From Neoceratodus forsteri (lineage: Eukaryota; Chordata; Ceratodontiformes; Ceratodontidae), in contig CM028132.1 in the NCBI GenBank assembly GCA_016271365.2, positions 586,403,001 through 586,467,000 on the forward strand: 64,000 nt of DNA, in the 5' to 3' direction. The notes below the pieces were generated by a model that was not told the DNA's origin, made no database searches, and saw nothing but the letters and a program-made list of their open reading frames with translations. Below, in pieces: positions 22,338 to 33,458 of this stretch. Position 1 is the first letter of the stretch. Each line of letters begins with the position of its first letter. The position numbers were made by a program, and so were the translations under genes.

Positions 22338-23541
22338 TGTAAGCAACCCCTCCTGGGGATGCTTACTAAAGATGCCATCCCTGCTTTTTCTTCCCTTTTT
22401 GGGGAGTGTTGAGACCTGGCCCACCAGTCAGGTGGAGCCTGCACCCCACTAGGGATTTAAGGGCAGTGTTTGGCACCAATCTGGGGGGGAGGCTGGCAGA
22501 TCAGGAGAGCCAGTAAGCTACGTGGGAGTCAGGGTAGCATAAGCCCTGATCTGGTGGAGGTCTCAGTGGCCGCATGAGAGAAGTCTGCTCGGGAAGAGCT
22601 TGTGCTCAGTGGATGGAGGGTGTCATGGATGAAGTTAGAGACAGGCCAAATTTGAGAGCCACGGCCCAGGGAGGATTGGTTGGCCTACCTGTGTGCACCA
22701 TGGCACCACAGTGGGGAAACTTGGTTTCAGCTGGAGTGAGTTTGGTGGTGGTGACAGTGCAATGGAGGCAGCCTGATTTGTGGGGAGTGCAATGGTGGCA
22801 GCCCACCTCCCCTACCCATGTGGCACTCTGGCTGCTAGTTGTTGGCCTGCAGGAAGTGAAAAAGAGTGGTCGGTGGCTTTGCTGGGTCATCTGCGCCATG
22901 CCATGTGTAGGGACATTGAGAGCCCAGCCACCAAGGCCTTATTTTGCAGGGAGGATGATTCTGGCAGTGAGAAGAGCTGTGACAAGCCTGCATGTGCAGT
23001 TTGAGGAGCAAGTAGAATGGCCTGTGGGAGCGGAGCCCGGTGGAGTAAGAAGGCCCGGGAATTAGTTGTATGGCCTGTGTGTGGATGTGCTGCTGCCATC
23101 AAGTTTGGGAGTCCACTTGGCTTCATTGGGATCCTGTAATTCTGACCAGTTTGGCCACAAGTTAGTACTGTGGCTCTGTGCCACAGAAAGTAAAAGTCTG
23201 CACCCACCGTAAAGCTGTGCCCCCTGCTCCTGGGAGCAGTAGTTTGTTGTTCTGCAGAGTCGAATAAAATTTGTTTTATTTTAATACTTGGAGTGGACAT
23301 TCACCTTTTTTAGAGAGTTTCATCCATGTGCGCAACTAATAGCTTACCCCCACAGCCTCCGGTTGGTAGCCCTAAGACTGCACTCCCTAGGCCATGCAGA
23401 GTGACCACCTGCTGGGAGAAGACCTTGGACCCAGGTATGTGGCATATCTTTATTTCTACTGGATGTGTTTACTGTGGACATGAGCCCCCTCCTTTAGACT
23501 TTAACATGAGGCCCCTAGACAGCAGTGAGGGGGGGCTTACA
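22338..23541 (+). repeat. 5' LTR
   Basis: 1204 bp, TGTAAGC...GCTTACA. A cgaataaaattt near 23260 is a likely poly(A) signal. It matches 26397-27599 over its length with scattered differences and indels. Confidence 0.85.
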
Positions 23542-23544
23542 ATG

Positions 23545-23562
23545 TGAGGGCTCATCTGGCAT
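23545..23562 (+). promoter_or_regulatory. Primer binding site, tRNA-Pro-like
   Basis: tgagggctcatctggcat begins three bases after the LTR. It agrees at 14 of 18 positions with the proline primer site of many retroelements as recalled (TGGGGGCTCGTCCGGGAT). Confidence 0.55.
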
Positions 23563-23754
23563 TCATTTGGTGGGAACAGTTAGTTACCTGGACTCACAGA
23601 GGGCTGTTACAGTATTGAGGAGTGGACTGAGGCCCGAGTTCTTGGTTGTGCCACTCCTGGGTCCTGCCATTTTAGACTGGTGTTTCATGCCTTTTCCTTT
23701 CTGGTGCCAATGTGAGCAGAGGTTCTGAATAAGCAATTTTATGTTAATGAATCA

Positions 23755-24968
23755 TTGGTGATGCTGATTGGCTGGTGCCAGGCAGTGGGCATGAGGGGCT
23801 TGTGGGAGAGAGAGGACTATTGGTGTCATTTTACAGAGCTGGAGAGAGCACATTGGTGCTGCAAGCTGTTGATTAGAATGGCAGAGGCTCCCAAAGATGT
23901 GGAGAAAACTGCAACTGTTTCTGTGTCATTGATGTCGTGCTTATGGAGCATGGTGGAGAAGGCATCCATGTTTTGGAACTGCGTTATTTGGAGTTAACAG
24001 GGGGTGGGGGTGACCAGGCTGCAATTATATCATTGTGTGCCCCTGGAATGCTATCAGCGGCAAATATTTATCCTTTTCCTACTTATTTGCAGCCTTGGAA
24101 TTGGTCAGCTTCTGTGTCCACCGGAACACCGACTACTATCTTGGGTAGTCTGGAGAATTGGGGGGAGATGCGCACTGGTTTATTCAACCAGAAGCAGTCT
24201 GTGCCAAAGGTCCGCCCAGGTGACTCTCAGGTGGAAAGCAGGCTTAGACGTCTACCCAGCCTGCCTCCGCTGAGGGCCCCTGTGACATCCCATGGCAGAG
24301 GAAGAGGACAAGGGTGGAGTGAGAAACCTGCTGACTCCTCTGGGCACAAGTAGTCAGTGTCTGATCCCATGCCTGTCAGGGCCTTCATTTCTTTGGACCA
24401 TAGTGCTGCTGCCTCTGAGAAGGAGTCCCCTAAGGAGTCGCCTGACATTATTGTGGAGAGTGTGGACTCTAGCAGTTCTGAAAGAGAAGACCCCCCCCTG
24501 TGTTATGCTCTGGGAAGAGGCCGTCCTTGCTATCATTTGAAGATTAGGATGTAGAGCATGCCATTCCACAGCCCTATCAGCGCCTCTGCCTGACTCTGCC
24601 TGACAACAACACAAGGCTGCCCCAGCTAACTGTGCAGCTGAGACAGAAGATGGATGAACTGCTACCAGATTATCCTGTAAATCTTAAATACTAAACCAGA
24701 TCATGGTAGGATGAAGGCATGGCCCCCTGGACTAGTGTTCAGAGCATACCCGAGTGGTCTCAGGTGGAGAGATGGGTCAGGGAGAAGGATCTGCATTGAA
24801 TACCCTCAAGAGTCCTACTCCTATGTCCCCAAGAGAGTATGGGATGTTATTGAAGAGAAGAGAGCTAACTGGGTGTTCCGGGGAGCAGTGAATAAAATCC
24901 AAACCAGAAACCATAAGTCTGGACCCCCTTGCTGTAGCCACTATCACCATGGCCCGATCTATGTGTAA
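23755..24968 (+). pseudogene. Gag-like fragments of the LTR element
   Basis: Several short frames read in order: a segment at 23881-23990 comparable with VTLLASLTSWLWDMVEK of the 29908 element; SLPPLRAPVTSHGRGRGQG at about 24255-24320; an acidic Ser-rich DIIVESVDSSSSE at 24440-24490; and EYPQESYSYVPKRVWDVIEE followed by KRANWVFRGAVNKIQTRN at 24795-24910. The counterpart at 31545-31690 reads EYPGEVYPYLCKSLLDIIEE then KREEWVFQGSLNKVKQQN. Shared order and conserved residues imply a once-real protein, probably Gag. No family name could be assigned, and frameshifts break it. Confidence 0.5.
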
Positions 24969-25490
24969 TTTGACCGTGTGGTCTGGTTTAACTCTATTTA
25001 AACACTATGCCTCGATTCAGGATGTGATCGGTCATCGTACAAAGTATTACGTTGTCACCTTGAATACATTTGGAGCTGAAACCACAAAGTTAGACCCCCT
25101 GTTCTACTACCCTCAGGGTGGGAGGACCAGTTCTGTGAGAGATTTGATTTGTTTGTGACTTTCTAACTACCACGACTAGTGCTGTACGACTGTTTTTGTT
25201 GGATTAATTCTGCATAGTTTGGACTTTATCTTGAACTGGACTTTGCCTTGAATTGGGTGAGATCTTTTTCAGTACCCTGTTTGCTGTTTACTACGTTATT
25301 GATGTTGTAATAATAACTATTGTTGGGAAAACATTTTTTCCATATAGCTGTTAAGTACTTGCAAAAGATGGTCTAGCACCCTGGGACTGTGTTTTATGGA
25401 TTTGGAGCACTGAAAAGACTGTGTGGGCATTTTATCACCTGGTATTTTATTAAGCGGGGGTAGAGTGTGTGAGGTCAGTGAGCGTGAGCG

Positions 25491-25513
25491 GTGTGTGTGT
25501 GTGTGTGTGTGTG
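25491..25513. repeat. (GT)n microsatellite
   Basis: Uninterrupted GT run within the LTR element interior. Confidence 0.9.
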
Positions 25514-25924
25514 GTGGATAGAGATTATTAATTTTAGTGAGTGTATATGGGTGCATGGAATGGGTGTGAAGGTGAGTGTGCTTGTTTCAAGTAGTGGATT
25601 ATCTGTGAGCTTGTTACTATGAATTATAAAAAGGTTCTCAGAAATGCTGCAATGTGATTGGGTGTTAGGATTCCAACAGCCTTACATTAATCCATGTTAT
25701 ACTGTCATGTATAGCCTGATCACAATGGCACATGGATTCTTCCTGTCAGCATTCCATCCTCTAGCACTGCTGAATGACTGGAATGATGTATTCTGATTTT
25801 GAACCAGCATTCTTAGACTGTTGGTGGAAGAACTATTTTATTAAAAATCACCCTGTAGATGAGGAAAACATAAAAGAAAAAACACACTTTTAACACTTTT
25901 CTTTTGGAATAATTTTTTTGTAAT

Positions 25925-26070
25925 AGCAATAAGGCACTCCCAGGGGTTAGATTAATAGTCAATTAATCACCCCTAGAACGATATAACTTCGGCTGTGCCT
26001 CGTTCCACATTACACCCCTAGGGGGTGATTAACAGACTGTTAATCTAACCCCTGGTCATGCCTTATTGCT
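25925..26070. mobile_element. 146 bp palindromic MITE
   Basis: Ends AGCAATAAGGCA and TGCCTTATTGCT are perfect inverted repeats, with long pairing inward (caggggttagattaa with ttaatctaacccctg; tcacccctag with ctagggggtga). The loop holds ataacttcggctgtgcctcg. It lies inside the LTR element. A similar design is at 40690-40855. Confidence 0.8.
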
Positions 26071-26379
26071 TAACTGTCCTGCAGCATCTCAGGTTTACAA
26101 TGTTTTACTGTTTTAAATGTTGCAAGTGTTAATAAATTTCTGGGGGCCAGGCATTGGCAATATTAGTTTAGGTCCCTTTTGGTGGCAGTAGTATGAGGGG
26201 AAGCTGGGGGAAGGGTGTAGTAGCTAGGGTTTTTGGGCCCCTGGGTTAAGGGATTGGGTGCCTTGTGCCCCTGTGGGTGGTATTACCCTTAAGAAGTTGG
26301 AGGGAGAGAGTGTGCATATCTCCCCCTGTACCGTTTGTGGGGTGGCCGGCTGCCCCATTCACCAGGAAGTGTATGATTT

Positions 26380-26396
26380 TGGGGGGGGGAGCAGAA
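26380..26396 (+). promoter_or_regulatory. Polypurine tract
   Basis: tgggggggggagcagaa immediately precedes the 3' LTR, the expected position of the plus-strand primer for reverse transcription. Confidence 0.65.
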
Positions 26397-27599
26397 TGTA
26401 AGCAGCTCCTCCTGGTGATGCTTACTAAAGAAGCCTTCCCCGCCTTTTCTTTTTTGGGGAGTGTTGGGGCCTGGCCCGCCTGCCGGGTGCAGCCTGCGCC
26501 CTGCTAGGGATTTAAGGGTGGTGTTTGGTGTCATTGTTGGGGAGGCCAGTGGATTGGGAGATCGAGGAAGCTAAGTTAGGGTTGGAGTGGCATGGGCCCC
26601 AGCCCTGTCAGGGTCACAGTAGCCATCAGAGAAAAGTCCACTCAGGAAGAGCTTGTGTTCAGTAGATTGAGGGTATCACAGCCAAAGTTGGAGACAGACC
26701 GATTTTGGGAGTCGTGGCCTGGGGATGATTGATTGGCCCACCTGCATGCACCTCAGCACCAGGGTGGGGAGGCCTAATTTCAGCTGGAGCAAGTTTGGCA
26801 GTGGGGACAACACAGTGCTGGTAGCCTGCATTGTGGAGAGTATAGTGATGGCAGCCCACCTCCCCTCCCATGTGGCACTCCGCTTGGTAGTTGTTGGCCT
26901 GTGGGGAGCTAAAAAAAGTGGTAGATGAATCTGCTGGTCGCCTGTGCCATGCAAAGTGTAGGGACATTGGGAGCCTGGCCACTGAGGCCCTATTATGCAG
27001 GGAGGATGATTTGGGCAGTGAGAGGAGCTGTGATGAGCCTGCAACTGCAGTTTGAATAGCAGTTAGAGTGGCCTGGGGGAGCAGAGCCTGGAGGTGTAAG
27101 AAGGCCCAGGAAATAGTTCTATGGCCTGTGTTTGGATGTGCTGCTGCCATCAAGTTCGGGAGTCTACGTGGCTCTGTTGGGACCCTGTAATTCCGGCCAG
27201 TTCGACCACAAGTTAGTGCCGTGTCTCTGTGCCACAGAAAGTAAAAGTCTGCACCCACCGTAAAGCTGTGCCCCTGCTCCTGGGAATAGTTATTTGTTGT
27301 TCTGTAGAGTTGGATTAAATTTGTTATTTTTGTTTTAATACATAGAGTGGACATTCACCTTCTTTAGAAAGTTTCATCTATGTGCATGACTAACAGCTAA
27401 CCCCCACAGCCTCCGGTTGGTAGCCTTAAGACTGCACCCTCTAGGCCACATAGAGCAACCACCTACTGGGAGAAGACCTCGGACCCAGGTATATGACATC
27501 TCTTTATTTCTACTGGATGTGTTTGCTGTGGACATGAGTCCCCCCTCCATTGGACTTTAACATCAGGCCCCTAGACAGCGGGGAGAGGGGGCGCTTACA
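26397..27599 (+). repeat. 3' LTR
   Basis: 1203 bp, TGTAAGC...GCTTACA, followed by the right TSD TATG. Near the same length as the 5' LTR. Confidence 0.85.
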
Positions 27600-27603
27600 T
27601 ATG

Positions 27604-27720
27604 GAATAGCCTACCTAAAGAGGTTAATGAGACTAGCTCTGTTCATTCAAAGCAGGACTAAACAGATTCCAAAGGCAGAATGACATCAGGAGTAACATTC
27701 CAGCTGTTTAACTTGTGTGT
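27604..27720 (+). pseudogene. CR1-like C-terminal fragment
   Basis: gaatagcctacctaaagagg onward reads in the right frame as a WNSLPKEV-like CR1 tail (NSLPKEVNETSSVHSKQD type). Very short. Confidence 0.4.
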
Positions 27721-27721
27721 T

Positions 27722-28100
27722 TACCATAGAAACACAGAATTTGCCAGCAGAAGGTCTTACAGTCTGTCATGACTGCCTAATGTGGGGGCACATGTACCTT
27801 AGGGGTTTATGTCCTTAGAAAAACCAAAAAGCCACAACTGGAGATCTGATACCACAGTTAGAAGCAGTCTAGAAAAAACAGAAAACCTGGCACATGGAGG
27901 ACAGACGACTATCCTCCGTATGCCAGTTTTTTTGTTTTTTTCAGGTTTATGTCATGTAACCCTCTCCAGCAACCCTGATCTGCCCCTTGAACTTGTCCCA
28001 CCCAGTCTTCAGCTCCCCTTGTTTTTCTGTTTGCAATCTCCTCTGTCAGATTGTTCCACCATTCCACCACCCTCCCCATAAATAGAGAATAATGGGTAGG
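27722..28100 (-). mobile_element. CR1 3' fragment, minus strand
   Basis: Frame 27909-28103 reads LFMGRVVEWWNNLTEEIANR, the CR1 C-terminal WNSLP region. The tail side at 27722-27770 has the gccagcagaagg/ccatagaaac signature, as at 5163. Confidence 0.65.
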
Positions 28101-28137
28101 CAACTATGTGTTATGGAATTGGTTTACTTGTCTGAGG

Positions 28138-28199
28138 GGTGTGATGACGCATAAACCTTGAGAGCAAAGCTTGAGAGGTTTATGAGGTCATCACACACC
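28138..28199. repeat. Short perfect-type hairpin
   Basis: ggtgtgatgacgcataaacc pairs with ggtttatgaggtcatcacacacc around a cttgagagcaaagcttgaga centre that is itself nearly palindromic. A miniature foldback or old MITE. Confidence 0.7.
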
Positions 28200-28372
28200 A
28201 AGTGTGTGCAAAAACAATCCATAAAAACACTGTTGTATATCCTTTATTTTTTATAATTACTGGTGCAGGGACTGCAACTTCTGTAATCTCTGTTGCTTCT
28301 TACACAGTCCCTCTGCTGCCTCTTACACAGTCCCTCTGCTGCATGCACACACACACACATGCATACGTTCAT

Positions 28373-28408
<36 letters not shown>

Positions 28409-29762
28409 TGCAATTAATGTCATTACTCACTCACTCACTCACCTACCTACGCCTCCTCTCCTCCCTCCAGTATGAATTTTTTTTTTTTGCCTACACTGTG
28501 GAATCACAATCTTTCAGCCAAGGCCCCATTCCTGCTCACACTCCCGAAACCAATGAACTTCAGGATTAACCAGATAAAGCTTTTTAAAACTGAATAATAG
28601 GATCAGGGAATTACAATCGCATTAGCTATTGCCCCATTCCTGCTCGCACTCCCGAAACTGATGAACTCCAGTATCAACCAGATAAAACTTTTTAAAATTG
28701 AATAGTAGGATCAACCAACTAAATATTAAAAATAATATTAATTATACTAGGAGAGCCTTGAGAGTCTCATACAGAGTAGTGGGTTGTCGCTAAATGACCA
28801 ATGGAGCCACCATATTTATGGAACTGTTCAGCCCGCCCACATGAAGAATAAGAGCCAATGAGGCACCGCAAGGAATAAAATTGATGGGAGAGTTAAAATA
28901 AAATGCCATAATAACTGGTTTTCCAGTTAATACGGTGTTTGAAAGAGACCTGTTAACTGTGTGATAAAGGGTGTTACCATAAATTATAATACAATAATAC
29001 CGCCTTTCATCCCACCTGAATTTACCCCCCACCAATTTGCAGCCATTCTCACTCATGTTTATGTATGCCCCTTTCAGGGACCTTAGGTAGGAGCTTATTT
29101 CAATTTTGCTGTCTGTATGCTGGATCCCACCTGCTGGCAGGCAGAGCTTGGGTGGGCAGCATAAATTTGGAGGTTTGGTGGGGGGGGCAGGAGCAGGATT
29201 TGGTGAGGCAGAGAGAGCTTCCAGGCCGAGCGTGGAGTGTGGTCATTTGGGGCTGTAGGTTCAGGGCTAGGGTGGGGTGATTGCCACCCCAGTCTGCCTC
29301 CCTTTTTGTCTCTCAGTAAGGTGGCAGAGTAGTCTGGTCAGTATGAGGGTTTCTCATTGGCAGATGGAAACCAGGGTCCGACGGACAGTGTAGCCTACCT
29401 CATGAACCCCACCACCAGGGTAGGTTGGAGAAGGAGCCCGTGTAGAATGCGACTGGTTGCCTCAGTAAGGCGCTTTGCATTGGTGAGAACCCGTGGAGTG
29501 GGGAGCAGTGGTGGGAGCCTGCTCCTGGTGTTCCCTGTTCATCTGTGTCCAGCTGTGACAGTATCTGGTGAACTGGTTCCTGAATGTGCAGAGGAGGTGT
29601 GAGTAGTAGAGAGCCAAGCCATGAAGTCAGCCACCCTGTGTAGAGGGAGAGGGTCAGGGATGCTTATGGCCTGGATGGGTTAGCCAACTCTCATGTTCGA
29701 GAAGGAGAGGAGAAAGCCATTGATCAAGTATGGTCAGAGACCGTAAACAAGGGTAGGACTTA
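28200..29762. other. Intergenic stretch with microsatellites
   Basis: Holds a CA run at about 28373-28407, a CTCA run at 28424-28442, a T run at 28478, and a direct duplication of about 107 bp (gccccattcctgctcacact at 28523 and a close copy at 28631). The rest, including 29060-29700, has short frames with no recognised domain. Confidence 0.6.
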
Positions 29763-29820
29763 CGGGCAGACTGGAAGGGCCTAGTGGTCCTTATCTGCCA
29801 ACAATTTCTATGTTTCTATG
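29763..29820 (+). mobile_element. CR1 3' tail
   Basis: gggcagactggaagggccta, ccttatctgcc and tttctatgtttctatg, the same plus-strand CR1 end as at 11164-11271. Confidence 0.7.
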
Positions 29821-29907
29821 AGATGATGAGAGTTCAGTGAAAGAGGCAAGACTGAGGCAGTCCGTCAGTATGTTTTCCACCCTGGTTGTGTGTTGCTTCT
29901 ACCACCA

Positions 29908-32127
29908 TGTTAAAGAGCTTAACCCAGCTTCATTGAACAAGAAACAAAAGTCTGTGCCATGAAGATCCTTGTGATCTGCATTGTTAAGGACTCTATGCCC
30001 ATGAAGTCTGAGCTGTTTGCCTATCACTGATTTTCCCTCAGTGCTCCACAGAGTGGGATTAATTCTGAATTAAATTGTTCATTCTTCCCTTTGAACCTGG
30101 CTTGGACAGTGACTTTATTTCAAAGTGATCCAACCAGTTTGCCCCTTAGTGCACCTGAAGCCGATGTTTTGAAGACTGCCTCTGCTGCACCCCCCTGTCA
30201 CCATTGAAATGGCTCATCAGAACCCAGGCAATGAGTTTTGTTTCTATCCTTGGACCTGATTACTGTGCTGTATGTGCCCCCCTCCCAATTACTTACCAAC
30301 TGAATGCCTCTAGACACCAGAGGGGGGTTACAATGTCGGGGCTTCTCCAGGATCTGAAAAGTAGGGTGCAGCATGGAATTGGACTGTCAGGGATAGCTCT
30401 GTTTCATCTGGGACTGTGGAGGCAGTTGGAGTCAACTTTTGTCTTTCCTGTGCCTGTGGAATTTGTTGCGGCACAGCCTGCCTGAAATCATGTTGCATGC
30501 CTTGTGTTGTCTGATTAGGACTGAGTTTCTGATTGGCTGCTGGTGGCTGCTGGCTCTGGGAGGCTGCGCATGCGGGTGGCGGGAGCACCATTTTGTGGAG
30601 CTGTGAGTGTGGTGTATCAGGACTGCTGAAGCCCTGTTTCCAGCGTTTATTGCCTGTGAACCTCCTGCAATGTGAACATGGTAGCCACACCAATGACAGT
30701 GGGTAAGGAAGTGACTCTTCTAGCCTCCCTGACATCATGGCTGTGGGATATGGTGGAAAAAAGCAACAGCAAAGACAGATGTGTGATTTGCACTGGTTCA
30801 GGACTGGATGGAAAACACCTGCCTGTATATTTTAACTATTTCTGCAGTGCAGCCCCTCTGCTGCAGCAGTCTCTGACCCCCTAATTTCCTTCCTGGGAAT
30901 GGCTTGCTACACCTATTAAGCTGAGCACCCATGCTTTGAGTCTGGAGAACTGGGAGGAGGTAGAAAAGGTGGTGATTGAAGTGAATCCTGAGGAGAAGAG
31001 CATTAAATGTCTTCCGAGCCCTTTCCCTCCATCAAAATCTGCTTCTCTCCATGGCAGAGGGAGAGGCTGTGGGTAGGCTCTTGAGCCAGAATCAAAAGGC
31101 CCCACTGCACCCAAGACTTTCCCTGCAGTGGCAGAGACCAAGAAGACCACTCCTAGTGCACCACCGCCTGTATCTTGGGCTGTGGATAGGCCCAATATGG
31201 AGACTGAGGAAATCATTTCTGAAGGAGGCTCTAGTACCAACGTGGAGTGTGAGGAGGGGATTGATGCCATGCCTGCCACTCCAGGTACCATTCCCACATC
31301 GCTCACATTTGAAGAACAGCTGTGGGAATGAGACATAGCCAAACCTTACTGCTTCCCCTGCCTGCGCGACCCAGATACCATTCCTTGCTTGTCTCAAGTC
31401 TGCAGAATGAGGCGACAGAACGTGGACATGTTGAGACATTCTGACCACCGTTACCACCTCTATACTTCAGGGAGTTGGCTGATAAAGGGCACTCCACCAC
31501 ATACCAGTGTCTGGAGTATTCCGGATTGGTTGCAGACTGAGCAATGGGTGTACAGATGTATCCAAAAGGAATACCCTGGAGAGGTATACCCTTACTTGTG
31601 TAAGAGCCTCTTGGACATTATCGAAGAGAAGAGAGAGGAGTGGGTATTCCAGGGGTCCTTGAATAAAGTCAAGCAGCAGAACCAAGTAAGCACTACAGCC
31701 ATGAAAGGCTTAACCCAGCTCCATTGAACAAGAAACAAAAGTCTGTGCCATGAAGATCCTTGTGATCTGCACTGTTAAGGACTCTGTGCCCATGAAGTCT
31801 GAGCTGTTTGCCTATCACTGATTTTCCCTCAGTGCTCCATAGAGTGGGATTCATTCTGAATTAAATAGTTCTTTCTTTCCTTCTAACCTGGCTTGGACAG
31901 TGGCTTTATTTCAAAGTGATCTAACCAGTGTTCCCCCTAGTGCCCCCAAAGCTGATGTTTTGAAGACTGCCTCTGCTGCACCCCCCTGCCACCGTTGAAA
32001 CGACGTGTCAGAACCCAGGTAATAAGTTTTGTTTCGATCCTTGGACCAGATTTCTGTGCTGTATGTGCCCTCGTCCCCATGGCTTACCACCTGCATACTC
32101 CTAGACACTGGGGAGTGGGGGGCTGCA
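29908..32127 (+). mobile_element. Second LTR element, related to 22338-27599
   Basis: Direct repeats of about 425 bp (29908-30332 and 31702-32127) share aaacaaaagtctgtgccatg and ttgaagactgcctctgctgc. The first ends ggttaca and is followed three bases later by tcggggcttctccaggat (30336-30353), a proline-type primer site. The interior (30354-31701) has Gag-like segments in the same order as in the larger element. The outer ends are estimates because no TSD was found. No pol genes. Confidence 0.6.
30672..31727 (+). pseudogene. Gag-like fragments of the second LTR element
   Basis: Frame 30672-30884 has KEVTLLASLTSWLWDMVEKS; 31021-31075 reads SASLHGRGRG; 31128-31331 is acidic and Ser/Thr-rich (TEEIISEGGSSTNVE); 31389-31727 begins with Cys-Arg-rich sequence and contains EYPGEVYPYLCKSLLDIIEE then KREEWVFQGSLNKV. 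The same blocks occur in order at 23881-24910. Frame changes separate them. Likely Gag by position, not by recognised homology. Confidence 0.5.
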
Positions 32128-32189
32128 TATACATTCTCACTGGGACTAAACAATTGACTAGAGTCCATCCTGTTGACACCCTTTGGGAA

Positions 32190-32275
32190 TTTAAAGGTCT
32201 ATGTCATGTCCCCTCCTTCCCCTTGGTCTCCAGTGAGTACATACTCAGGCTCTCCAGCCTGTGTCCATACTCAAA
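32190..32275 (-). mobile_element. CR1 fragment
   Basis: tatgtcatgtcccctccttc and ccagtgagtacatactcagg match the antisense CR1 segment at about 8593-8640 (cagtaagtgcatattcag). Confidence 0.5.
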
Positions 32276-32279
32276 TTAG

Positions 32280-32790
32280 ATATAGTCACTGCCATATAGC
32301 AGGAGATGTGGCCACAGTGTACCCCCTGTCCCTTCCATCATCACAGTACTATTACTGTGTATCATTAAAGTGAATAGCTTCATGCTACATCTCCTTATAT
32401 TACATCTTTAAGAGTTCCTGTACTATTTGACCACTGCTTCCATGCCTTGTCATTTTTATCTCTGGTCCCCTGTCTCCTATCCCATAAATTCTAGGCACAT
32501 TGAAACCCTGGACCTCAACTCCAGAGACCAAGGAAGTAATATTTCTGCAACCGCGCCCCTACATCCAGTTTGGACTTTGGCTTCAGAACATAGACAAGAC
32601 TCCATCTTCTCATTTAATAGCAAGCACATCACCTTTGCATTGTGCTTAAACCTGAACCTTATATGCAGCAACTGACCCACTGATACACCCTACAGGATCC
32701 CATCTTAATTCATGTTTTATGTAACAATAAAGTTTGTACTAATAGAGATGTGTGGGTCTCACCTATGGAACAAGGATTTTACAGAACAAG
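32280..32790. other. No recognised feature
   Basis: Short frames only. The stretch ends next to the foldback insertion. Confidence 0.5.
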
Positions 32791-32803
32791 GCTAATTACT
32801 AAT

Positions 32804-33191
32804 TTCAGAAGCACGGTAAGAAGAGCCTGCACACCAGGATTGCCAGTGAATAAATATATTTAATGAATACTAAGGTGCAAATATAGTATGACAAAAAACC
32901 ACAAACCACAAAACACTAACCAACAAGCACAATACTCCCCTTATGTATTCAATGCACCAAGCATTTTCTTACCCCTAGAAGAAGATGGTTGCGTTGAATA
33001 CATGATGGCGACAGCCCTTTTGTGAATGTTTTGCAGCTCGTGGTTTTTGTCAGACTATGTTTGCACTTTAATATTTATTAAACATATTTATTCACTCACA
33101 GCCTTGATGTGCAGGCTCTTTTTGTTCTACCCTAGGTTAGTTGCTGCAGCCAGCACCCATTCAGCTAGTAGTGCTAATTTTGTTTGCTGTT
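32804..33191. mobile_element. Foldback insertion with 13 bp TSD
   Basis: GCTAATTACTAAT flanks it at 32791-32803 and 33192-33204. The arms are about 32821-32915 and 33030-33120 (aagagcctgcacaccaggat with the complement of the cttgatgtgcaggctctt region; gtgaataaatat with atatttattcac). An inner pair is atgtattcaatgca (32943) with gcgttgaatacat (32991). A length-variable TSD this long points to target-primed retroposition rather than a DNA transposon. No coding sequence. Confidence 0.7.
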
Positions 33192-33458
33192 GCTAATTAC
33201 TAATATCGACATTTATTTAATTTATATATTTAGTTTTTGTTGACCGGGTAAGTCCACTAGACAAATCCTGCCTATTTTCAGGCATGACCCAGGGAAGGGG
33301 GATACAGATGAATGCCAACTGACCTTGAACCAGATTAAGCTGTTGGTGGCATTTTTAGTGAAGGAGGGAAATTTGGCCAGGACACCTGGGAAATTCCCCT
33401 ACTCTCTGCCAGTAGCGGGACCCTGTCACTGTGGGAGGCAGGCACTCTGTTTCCAGCT

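Larger units (their letters stand above)
22338..27599 (+). mobile_element. Complete non-autonomous LTR retrotransposon
   Basis: Two direct LTRs (22338-23541 and 26397-27599) start TGTAAGC and end GCTTACA. The target duplication TATG lies at 22334-22337 and 27600-27603. A tRNA-Pro-like primer site follows the first LTR and a G-rich polypurine tract precedes the second. The 2.86 kb interior has only Gag-like fragments and no RT, integrase or protease could be found, so it must have used another element's enzymes (LARD-like). A related smaller copy lies at 29908-32127. Confidence 0.85.

Noticed and set aside
22574..23065. 163-codon frame as a host gene
   Set aside because: Lies inside the 5' LTR, and the copy in the 3' LTR does not keep it open.
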